A stretch of 64,000 nucleotides of DNA from Incurvaria masculella (lineage: Eukaryota > Arthropoda > Insecta > Lepidoptera > Incurvariidae), in assembly GCA_946894095.1 (NCBI GenBank), contig OX335652.1, positions 12,113,001 to 12,177,000 on the forward strand, given 5' to 3'. The notes below the pieces were generated by a model. It saw only the letters and a program-made list of their open reading frames with translations, was not told the origin of the DNA and did no database searches. Of the stretch, positions 26,371 through 35,834 are shown one piece after another; positions within the stretch are counted from its first letter, which is position 1, and each line of letters opens with the position of its first letter. Made by a program: the position numbers and the translations under genes.

Positions 26371-27664
26371 TCAGCCATGCGTCTTTTCGTGCTTCTTCAT
26401 ATTGTCAGAGCGGGTGAAAGCTTTGTCGCATACACCACAGTAGTATGACTTCTGCTTCGTGTGTACAGTCATGTGGCGTGACAGCTCACTCTTCGTTACG
26501 AACTTCTTCTCACAGAGTGAGCATGCATGCTTGCGCACATTGAGGTGGAACTTCATGTGGATGGAGAGCGAGGACGATTGGGAGAAGGCCTTGTGGCACA
26601 ACTCACACACGAACGGCCGCTCGCCCGTGTGCTTACGCAGATGGTTCATGAAGCCAGTCTTTGTGTAGTCCTTCTGGCACAAGTGACAGAAACTCGACTT
26701 GGAGTCCAACATACCCGGGAAGTGAGAGTTGATGTGCTTTCGCAGTTCCCAGTAGCTGGGAAACTTTTCAGCGCACATGTGGCACGGGTACCGCTTCTCT
26801 TCAGTGATTTTAGGCGGCTCGTCGCAAGGGTGGCTCGTTTCTGAGTCCGTCGAGAGTGTCACTTCCAGGTAGTTCTCGATCGACATCGCTCCATCACCCG
26901 CCTCTGATTCCTCCGCACCGCTATGGACTCGCACCACATGCTCGGCTAGAGCGGATTTAGAGGGGAAATCGGCCGCGCAGCCAGGGCAAGCGAACCGCTG
27001 CCCATTGTTGTTGTCGGGCTCTAGGAGGCGCGGGGGTGTAGTAGCGCGCGCAGGGGACTCGCGCCCCTCCCCCTCTGGCGAGATGCTCCGCTGCCGCTCA
27101 TCGTCGGAGCGTTCAGGCGGCGGCGACGCGTTCTCCTCCGACTCCCAGTCGTTCTCGATGATTTCGACGTCAGAGTCGGATTCGGGGTCGCCGCATAGGT
27201 GCAGGCCGATGTCGTCGAAGCGCAACACGGTGCTAGGGAGCTTCACCCCCACTATAGCTTGTATAGCCTGCCACGAGAGCTGTTGGGGGTTCTGCATACT
27301 TCCCTCCTGCAGCTGCGCTACTCTAACCTACAACGAGCACACAGCGGTTATGGACCCAGTCCCACATTAGCCCCGGCATGCCGCAATGGAAATATTAGGT
27401 AAACAAAAGAATTACCTCCTCGAAGGCTCCGACGCAGCTTCCAAAAATAATTAGGTTACATCTATTCTCTACATCTAAAAATATTATGCACTGCTCCAAA
27501 TGGAGGCTTCTTTGTCGCCCTGCCTCCCCCACGGGCGGCGCTGCCTGTCTGATATCTAAACAGACTTTATAAAAATCACCTAGGTCTTCAATAGTATTCA
27601 GAAGGCTGTTAGTTTCGCTGTTATCTACACTAGCGGGCGTTTTTTCACCGAGCCTTTTGGTCGT
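26371..27664 (-). CDS. C2H2 zinc-finger protein, six fingers (5' end unresolved)
   Basis: The final exon, 27327-26371, encodes six C2H2 fingers: one isolated (CPGCAADF...H), then CHMC, CHLC (one residue short between Cys and His), CELC, CSLC and CGVC, with a TGERPF linker between fingers 3 and 4. An acidic Ser/Glu-rich stretch of about 90 residues precedes finger 1. The ATG at 27295-27297 is probably internal: frame continues upstream (VRVAQLQEGS) to an acceptor TTGTAG at 27328. Across an 88-bp GT-AG intron (27328-27415), an 83-codon exon (27664-27416) ends in phase with FGSCVGAFEE. That exon has no ATG and an in-frame TGA just before its acceptor, so the initiator lies in an exon I did not find. 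Probably a DNA-binding transcription factor; no specific orthologue recognised. No ZAD cysteine pattern is evident. Confidence 0.85.
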
Positions 27665-29269
27665 CTGAGCACACTTTGATCAGAAAAGCGCTGCAGCACA
27701 AGAAGCAGGTGTGCGATGCAAACGGGAAGCACGGGGGGAGAAGAGAAATTTTTGATTAGTGTAGCCATAAATAATTTTAAAAATCTCTTGTAGGATTAAT
27801 TTCCACATTTTGTTTTACTGTAAGGATAATCTTGAATTCACATTCGCTAGTAATTCACAGCCACCGTGACTCATCGGTGTATTCTTACGCTTTCTTAATC
27901 ATGCCTTCACCGTGAAACTTTCTCACATGAGTCGCCTTATTATGGTCCTTTTCTAATTGATCTAATACGACTGAGACGACACGACATAAACTGCTGATGT
28001 CGCTAATGTCACCCGAAAGCAAAATTAAACAAATTCACATTCACCCATCCATTTTGTACAGGGACTGCGGTCTACTCATAAATTCTCACCTGTGAGTCAC
28101 TGGTGATTCATAATGTAATAGTTTAATAATGAAAACATGTACGCATTGCTTTTAAAATTTAGAACATTGCATCTGCCGCAACATTTCGCAACTGCTAAGG
28201 TTAAAAAATATCCCATCAGAGGGTAACGGTTATGGTGCTAATTTTCAGTTTTAAATAAGTTAAGTCCCCGGGAGCCGAGCGCGCAATTTGGCTCTCTCTA
28301 TAAAAAACTTGGTTTCGAAACTGAACATCAAGTGCGAAATCTTACCGCAAAGTATATTTGGGGTTTTCATAGATGGAAGTGGTGGCAACGGGCGTTACTG
28401 AAGTAGCACAGCGCGACACCTGTCACGCCCGCAAGAAGAGTTAAATTCACAGATAAAAGTGAAACTTTTACGGTTAGCTTTCGCCTGACGACATCGCTGA
28501 TGATTTTATGTTGTGGCATCTAACTCTAATTTGAATTATTCGAAAGGGACATACTACGGTGACTCGTGCGAAAAGGTTGAAGGCAAGTAGCAGTCATTCC
28601 ATGACTAAGGTGGTTTGTAACACACCGGTGTGTAGCTTGATGCTGAGATTCATAGACGTTACTCGTACTTGGCTGAGTTAAAGTATGTCCTTCGACCGAC
28701 AGTTTCAGTTTGGACCGAATGTCAAATTTGACAGTCGAAAGACTTAGGGCCGAGTGCACGAAAGGACAAAAAATCAAATTCAACTTCAACGTATGATCAA
28801 ACACGTCACTTTGTGTGGACAGTATGGAAGGAACTCTATGCGGACCACTAAAAGTGACGTGTTTGAACATTGATTAACTTAGCCGTCTCTTCGTGCAACC
28901 GGGGCTTACTTTGGCTCAGCCAAGAACGAGTAACGTGAATCACAGCATGAGACTCAGCGGGGAGTAACTACTTTGTTTTTTTTAATATGAATACATATGC
29001 TCATGAGAATTGCATGAAATTTGAGATTTTTTTGGAATTTTGTAGAAGATGGGTGCCACATAAGTTTTGTAATAAAATACATATTTTCGGGTGTTTCGAC
29101 TATTGAAATCAGCTACACTATTGCTAAATATCAATGTCGGCATTGGCTTACTCATCTGTGATCGTTAGGATACTATGGTCGATCAAAGAAATAAGTTTTG
29201 CGTTTTGCGCGATATGGCGCGAAATATTCCCTGAATTTTGTTAGTTTGTTGTGAACTTTGTGATTTCTC
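27665..29269. promoter_or_regulatory. Divergent intergenic region between zinc-finger gene and RNASEH2A
   Basis: About 1.6 kb separating two head-to-head genes. It should hold both promoters and the missing first exon of the zinc-finger gene. A strong minus-strand donor (TTTGCG followed by GTAAGA, near 28344-28349) follows a short ATG frame, but its phase does not match the known second exon. A GCACGAA-ended MITE occupies 28745-28908. No convincing TATA box or initiator-DPE pair was found. Confidence 0.4.
28745..28908 (-). mobile_element. GCACGAA-ended MITE
   Basis: Same family, opposite orientation: GGCCGAGTGCACGAAAGG at the left and TTCGTGCAACCGGGGC at the right, with AACACGTCACTT and AAGTGACGTGTT inside. 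Lies in the divergent zinc-finger/RNASEH2A region. Confidence 0.8.
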
Positions 29270-32200
29270 ATGATGGAGCCTCTGCAGGCTCTGAAAGAGT
29301 TCTTGAGCGCACAAGACAATAGTCAAAACTACGTTCACGCGTCTGATCAACCGGTAAAGTGCCGGGGCGAACCCTGCATGATTGGTGTGGATGAAGCGGG
29401 TCGCGGTCCCGTGCTTGGTAAATTGTGTTTTAATTTCTATTGGAAAATTTTCCTAAGTTATGAATGGTTACCAGAGCAGTATCCTGGATGCTTTCTATGC
29501 GAAGGACGCTAGTATGGACCAGATGCATCTAGTAGCGCACCAATTGGCGCTCGCTTACTCAGCTGACTGGCCGGCTCACTTTGCTTACGTACCTGCGCTA
29601 CCACCTGCTGTTCCGTGAATTATTTTATGGACGCTGGGTTATTAGACATTCTCAAAAAATAACCCATCAATTTATAAACCGGTTCCATCTGGTAGATATG
29701 CGAGTATCAGTGTCAATCACCTTTCTAGCAACTGCAGATGCAACATCAAAGTGTAGCGAACAAAGACTTAGCCCCGGTTGCACGAAAAAACGGCTGAGTT
29801 AATCAATGTTCAAACACGTCACTTTTAGTGTACCGCATAGAGTTCCTTCCATACTGTCCACACAAAGTGACGTGTTTGATCATACTTTGACGTTGATTTT
29901 GATTTTTTTTTCTTTCGTGCACTCGGCCCTTACTCAAAATACAGCAAAATGGTGTCTAAATTTATTATTTGTTTTTACCCCAAGAATAATTTTGTCTAGT
30001 TACCTATGGCTGTTACCAATTTTTCATACATATTTGCTAGTCAGGTCATTCACTCCATGCTTACCAGACTAATATGGTACTAGGTACTACTTTTAGCATT
30101 AAGTTCTACCTTTTGTGCACTTTATCGTGCAATTTTTTTTATTATTATTATTATTTACCAACCACTTTTGTGTCTATCCAACAAGCCTATCTGATGGACA
30201 GATCGGCCAGCAAATGTGTGAATATCTTGCATTGAAAGGCATACCATTTTGCACAGATAAATCTGGCTGGTTTAAGAATCAAATATGATCATAGAGCATT
30301 CATTTTTCAATACCAATTTCAACGCTTTTGCTCATTTTAGGTCCAATGGTTTACGGCGTGGCATACTGCCCGATAAGCCATACGGATATTCTAAAAAGTC
30401 TAGGATGCGCTGATTCCAAAGCACTGACGGAGGCAGCCCGGGATGAGATCTACAGTAGAATGGTGAGGGAGGAGGAAGCCTCGAGTTTAGTGGGTTGGGC
30501 CGCAGAGGTCATCTCGCCCAATTACATTTCAAACAGCATGTACAGAAGAGCTAAACACTCCTTGAATGAGGTAACTGAGATTATATTATGTTCATTAGCA
30601 ACATTCATATGGACTAAAGCCCGTTGCCACCATCCTCCAGTTACAAAATCCCAAAGTTACTTTCCGGTTACACCATACAAATATGCCATGTAACCGAAAG
30701 TTACTTTTTAGGATTTCGGTGGCGGTGAAAATGCACACATGCACAAAGCGCAAAACACATGCTGGGCATGAAAAACAGAACTTTTTCATTTTTTTTTTGT
30801 GTTGTATCTGCTTCATGGCAATCTGTTTAGGAAACAATAAGCCACTTCTTTATTTGATGTTACTCTGTTTTGGTTGTCTTCTCCGAGAGTTTCTTTTTAT
30901 TGGAATGATCCAACAGACTCTCTTTTTGGCTTAGGAGAATCTATTACTCAGACTACAGATGTCGTTTCGTTTCAGTCTAGTATGATGAAGGCCACCCTCT
31001 CCGCTCAATGCCACTGCGAGTTCGTTTACATGGTGTAGCTTCCTTTGGTATTTAACACTGTGTTGGACTATTTCTTGTTTGACTGTCTTTATGTTAAAGT
31101 CAAGATATATATATTTGTTGCTTATGCATTGTGGGATATGGTACATCGTTCTTAATGTCTTGCTCTGAAATCGTTCGAGTATTTCGATGTTGCTATTGCT
31201 AGCTGAGCCCCATAGCTGTATGCCGTAGGTTCATATTGGTTTCAGAATCGTTTTATATACCATCATTTTGCTGTTGTCATTTAGTTTGGAGTTGCGTCCG
31301 ATTAGCCAGTTTAGGCTGCGAAGTTTTATATCGAGCTGCTTTCTCTTGGTCCAGATATGCTTCTGCCATGTCAGTCTTCTTTCGAGGTGCATTCCTAGGT
31401 ATTTAGCATGATCTTCTTGGGGAATTTCCTCTTTGTTCAACCTTACTGGAAGGCAAGTTTCTTTTCTGAGAGTAAATGTTACATGTGTAGATTTGCTCTG
31501 GTTTGCGTTAATTCTCCACTTTTTTCATTGCCGCTTCGACCATATTTTTATCAAATACAATGGTATCAACCCAAGTGGACTTAATCCTACCACCTAGTAG
31601 GGTGAAGGGAACTTACAGTTTTAAATGGATTCCAAACTATGAAACAGCTCGCATCCGTGACTAAAGGCACTTATCCAACTCTGATAGAGAAAGAAAGTTG
31701 TGTATAAATGGGACGGGAATACGATCAAAAGCATACTATTAAAAGAGGGATTTATTAGTGTTTAAATGCACATAAAAGTTTCAGACAAAGACAACTAAAA
31801 TTTTTAATATTTTGATCGACATTCTTAACCCTGGGGCAGTCCATACATAAACTGACAGGAGCGGTCGTGTCCCTGAGGTTCGACCCGTGCTAAAAATATA
31901 ATAAATCCCTTTACTATTATTTAAGTATTAGCCATTTTTATATTATTATATTTTATTATTATTTAAAGTATTAGCCATCTATGTCAGGTTACATAAAAAA
32001 AGTAACGAAGGAGCAAGGCGTCCGACCCTCGAACTAATAGCAAATTAGCCATCCTTTTCTCGCGATTTGACCAACAGTGTGGCAAATAGTAATTTTATTT
32101 AAATATTCAATATTTATTTATATCTTTAAACGTGATGAAGTCAAAGTGCTAAATGATGTCAAATTAAACTTTGGAGCCCAAAAACGAATTGGTGTTTGTA

Positions 32201-35050
32201 TCTTTTATAAATTTAAATATTTTAAGTAATAAGCACAATCTCATGGAGAACAAAGGCCTGTAAACTACAAATCAGGTACTATAACTTACAGCTTAAATTA
32301 GACTCAAAACGAAAAAAAATATTGAAACTGTTCCATAGTAGTTTGGGCATTCTCTTTTTTAGGTCCAGAGACACTAACCAATTCATTAATGTGACCTTTT
32401 TATTTTTTTAAGATAGTCTCATCGTCTCCATGACTGCCATAATAATGTTTTCCCTTGTTCTGTATTCATTTATTGTGGTTGCAGGTATCTATGAATTCTG
32501 CCATCTCACTAATAAAACGAGTGGCGGAGGCCGGGATAAACATCACCGAGGTGTATGTCGACACGGTCGGTCCACCTGAGAAGTATCAAGCCAGGCTTGC
32601 AAAAATATTCCCCGACTATAAGATCACTGTGAGTCTGAATTAAATACTATTCTGCAGTTGTTGGTAGACATTTTGAATGCGAATAACACATTTGCCCTTG
32701 GCTAAAACTAAAAGTGGCCTGTGACGATTCCTGTGACACGAAGTGTGTCCTTCATAGGCATAATACACTACATTCGGATTTCATATTTTATCCTTAGCCA
32801 GTTCTTCAATTCCAGCAAAGAAGAACTTGCGAGAAACTTCTCTGGAACACTTTTCAACGTCCACTAAGTCTACGTTAACAAAAGTGTTTGCCACTGACAT
32901 ACGAGTTATTGGTATCTGTTTATGTAAATCAATTAATGGTAACGTAAGTATTAATGGTAAACATTAATAGTAAGTACCTATTTACCATTGATGATAGGAG
33001 AAAAATCACAAATAAATGCACTATTGACATGAATAATTCGTTAGTGTAAGAAACCATGACAAATATCAGTTTTTTTGCAAAAACAATGCCCGCCATCTAA
33101 TATGTTGCCAATTAGAACAGGCCAGTCCCTGCAAGCGGATATCTCTGTAATCCAGTTCACTGCAATCATTCACATGGATATATTGAGACAATCTTTCAAA
33201 CTGTGGCGGTCCATTTGGCTTAATTTCCAAGAATTTTCCTAATATCTTGCATTGTTTTTATAAACATTAATACATTCCATTTGAGGTAGTGATCTGTTTT
33301 ACCACAATGAAATAATTATTTAATATGGCAAAGCTAGATAGGTTTAACGTTAGTTTTTCTCTAAAAGCTTTTATATCAGAACAAGACCTGAATTTTAGTC
33401 ATATGTAGGTTCGGTGATTAGGTAGAATTAGAAAGAAATTAAGACAAAGCGGGGGTGGGGATAAAATACCTAAACAGTATATCCTGCATCCATAGATTGT
33501 TGTCTTCTATCTGACTTCTATCAGTTAACGTAAGTATCTCTCCTACTTGGTTTGCCAAAAACGTTTTCCATCTTGGATGAATGCTCAACCATGCAAGAAC
33601 GACTGTTGAATCCGTCCAGGCGTGAATATTTTCGCTTTAATTGCCTAATATTTTTGACATATCATGAACTAAATATTTATTTGCAACAAAATAATGCATA
33701 AGTTATGGACAAATCTAATGAATACTATGTTGTTTCAGGTAGCAAAGAAGGCTGACTCCCTGTACCCGATCGTGTCAGCAGCCAGTATCGTGGCGAAGGT
33801 GACGCGAGACCACGCCCTCAAGGTGTGGTCCTTCAGGGAAGGTCTGCAGCTGACTCACAAGGAGTTCGGGAGCGGCTACCCTGGAGGTACTGGCGTTTGC
33901 ATGAATATAATCTTAGGGCGAATCTGGATGGGTGACCATTTTCAACCGTTGAGGCTGGCCGTGGTTCGGATTCCACGTAAAACTGTAGGTCCCCTTCCTT
34001 ACTTACTAGGTGGTAGGGTTAATCCCGCCCGGGTTGGTACCATCGCATTGAATGAACGATGGTCGAAGCGGCAATGAAAATTGTCCGTGTTTTCCATCTA
34101 GTTCAATGTAGCCGAGCAATATAAGGAAGGTCCTGGCATGGCACCTAGTTCCCATGTGGTGTATTAGGCTAATATCTGACGGTCAGTTCAGTATCAGCCA
34201 TCCATGTCCAGATACATAGAAAAAAAGGGCGCCTCTGAATATATGATAACAGTTTTAAAAACATTGGACCGACTTCAAGCTACCTGGAGTAGAAGGCGGC
34301 ACAAAAGCACATGCATATATCATATCATATCATACATTTTCAGGTGTGTGGTTTTGTACCGCCTTCTACTCCAGGGTGCTTAGAGTCTGTTCAATGTTTT
34401 TTAAAACTATTTTTTTTTTCACTCTTTTAGTATTCTCCGCCCTTAGGAGTGGTATTCTTTAAAATATATTATGAGAGGACCGACCCTGAGGTATACACTA
34501 CTAATGAAAAAAATAATTAATAAAATCAATCGACAGTTTGCGGAGATATCGAGTAATGTACACACAACAAAAAAAAAATTTAGACGAATTGAGAACCTCC
34601 TCCTTTTTTGAAGTCGGTTAAAATTAGTTTCAGTTGCGAGTGGGTTGAATAATGTTTCAGCAGCCAATGCCAGTGATGTTTTTTATCAAAAAATTGACAT
34701 TTCAGGTGTAGCGTGCACAATGAAGTCTTGTTAAGCAACGCCCATTGTTTCCCACAGATCCCCTCACCAAAAAGTTTATTGAAGAGCAGATCGATCCCGT
34801 ATTCGGCTACCCTCTCCTAGTCAGGTTCAGCTGGTCGACTGCCGAGCTCATGCTGCAGAAGAAAGCGGTCGACTGCAGCTTCGACGAGCAGGATGATGAC
34901 CAGCCCAAGTCCAAGAAGGCAGCGGCTGCCGCAGGCACGAAGGCTATCAAGTCATTCTTCGGTGCCAAAGGCGAGGACACGAAGAGGAAAAGGCCAAAGC
35001 ATAAATTTTTCGAGGAACGGTTTTTAAACTTTACCAATGCTTTTGAATAA
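29270..35050 (+). CDS. RNASEH2A: Ribonuclease H2 catalytic subunit A, complete, five exons
   Basis: Cuts RNA in RNA/DNA hybrids and starts removal of single ribonucleotides from genomic DNA; the family works in the nucleus with subunits B and C. Exons: 29270-29417, 30341-30570, 32485-32628, 33739-33886 and 34758-35050 (TAA); 963 nt, 320 aa, all phases joining. Type II RNase H catalytic residues visible: D41 and E42 in [13 protein letters not shown]152 in VYVDTVG, D180 in [14 protein letters not shown]; the ribonucleotide-sensing Tyr is in GSGYPGD (Y221). The last exon carries [11 protein letters not shown], a Lys/Ala-rich linker, a PIP-like TKAIKSFF (284-291) and a basic tail ending [10 protein letters not shown], as in animal homologues. 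ATGs at 29270 and 29273 are in frame; I take the first. The human protein is 299 aa. Introns hold a MITE, a Jockey-like fragment and SINEs. Confidence 0.95.
29769..29934 (+). mobile_element. GCACGAA-ended MITE
   Basis: CCCCGGTTGCACGAA to TTCGTGCACTCGGCCC, with the same inner palindromic pair. In RNASEH2A intron 1, inverted relative to the copy 1 kb upstream at 28745. Confidence 0.8.
30931..31520 (-). pseudogene. Jockey-like LINE reverse transcriptase C-terminus, broken
   Basis: Minus-strand translation gives [52 protein letters not shown], stop, TYGIQLWGS, then [15 protein letters not shown]. This is the post-polymerase 'thumb' region of Jockey/CR1-type LINEs. A TGA replaces the Trp codon usual before TYGIQLWG, so it is inactive. 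It abuts a SINE body fragment at about 31520. Located in RNASEH2A intron 2, antisense. Confidence 0.85.
31520..31705 (-). mobile_element. SINE body and tRNA-type linker
   Basis: Plus-strand text CATTGCCGCTTCGACC, CCTACCACCTAGTAGGG, and AACAGCTCGCATCCGTGAC with CACTTATCCAACTC: the body followed by the linker found only in tRNA-headed copies. In RNASEH2A intron 2. Confidence 0.65.
33915..34222 (+). mobile_element. SINE, 5S-derived, head truncated
   Basis: Starts inside the 5S-like part (CTGGATGGGTGACC) only about 30 bp past the RNASEH2A exon 4 donor, then a complete body to GCCATCCATGTCCAG and an A-run. Confidence 0.8.
34255..34402. mobile_element. Foldback repeat in RNASEH2A intron 4
   Basis: AAAAACATTG and CTGGAGTAGAAGGCGG pair with CCGCCTTCTACTCCAG and CAATGTTTTT; the loop holds a short ATATC run. 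Confidence 0.7.
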
Positions 35051-35051
35051 A
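35046..35051 (+). terminator. Poly(A) signal overlapping the RNASEH2A stop codon
   Basis: AATAAA whose internal TAA (35048-35050) is the RNASEH2A stop codon. If used, the 3'UTR is only 15-30 bases, ending about where the MITE at 35083 begins. No other AATAAA is seen before that MITE. Confidence 0.55.
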
Positions 35052-35082
35052 TGTTGACTTAATTTTATGTTTATGAAGTTAA

Positions 35083-35412
35083 TACTTACAGAGTGGTCAG
35101 TCTGAGCTTTCACCTAAAGTGGCGTTTACGGAACTTCGAAGTTACGTTAAAACATCAAACCCCATACAAATGTACTACTTATTCTGTGGTTTTACTTCTT
35201 CAAGCTGTTCCGTAGACTTCCGTATTGTGTGAAAACGCGGAGTCGACGTATTTACGCCGACGCTGAGTAAGCTGTCAAATCAAACTCAGACTCGAAAATG
35301 TTAGTTCGCTTAACGACCACTGCGCGCGCTCTTTAATTTCTCCATACATTTGAAAACGCCAGTCGATCGGTTCGGCGTAAACGGCAATTTAGGTGACAGC
35401 TGTGACTACGGG
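35083..35412. mobile_element. MITE with CACCTAAA-GGCGTTTACG ends
   Basis: CAGAGTGGTCAGTCTGAGC, CACCTAAAGTGGCGTTTACG at the left and CGTAAACGGCAATTTAGGTG at the right. It begins about 32 bp past the RNASEH2A stop. An inverted second copy is at 39645-39957. Confidence 0.75.
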
Positions 35413-35834
35413 CACTGATTATGACAATAAACAGGTAATCCGAACTTTATATGTTGTAGAAGTTTATTTTTGTTGAAAGATTATATATTTTGTCCTTACA
35501 TCAATTATTTTAAATGATCACAAGACTATCGCCAACTTTCACTGGACATTCTTATTAGTGAAACAGTCCGAAGATCTCCTTATTAATCAAAGCCGCATCC
35601 CCATGTCAGCTGAGGAGAATCGTTGAAAGGTTGCTTAGTATTCACTGCACAACACAAGGGAACCCACTTACGATGAGCAATGCGGAACATGCGCAGTCGC
35701 TAAGAGAATTTAATTGTACTCCATTATCATATTTAGACTTCTTTACGGTACGTCAAAAGTGAAAACTTTCCGAAGGAGACCATTTGTTGTCATTTGTTTA
35801 CGGAGCTCCGGCGAGCGAACTCCTCCATTTTAAA

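Noticed and set aside
27005..27402. Plus-strand frames opposite the zinc-finger gene
   Set aside because: Shadows of the acidic and Pro-rich N-terminal region on the minus strand.
28526..28870. A 114-codon minus-strand frame, similar to one at 29806-30072 (MFKHVTFS...)
   Set aside because: Both start inside copies of the same GCACGAA-ended MITE; similarity reflects the repeat, not a protein family.
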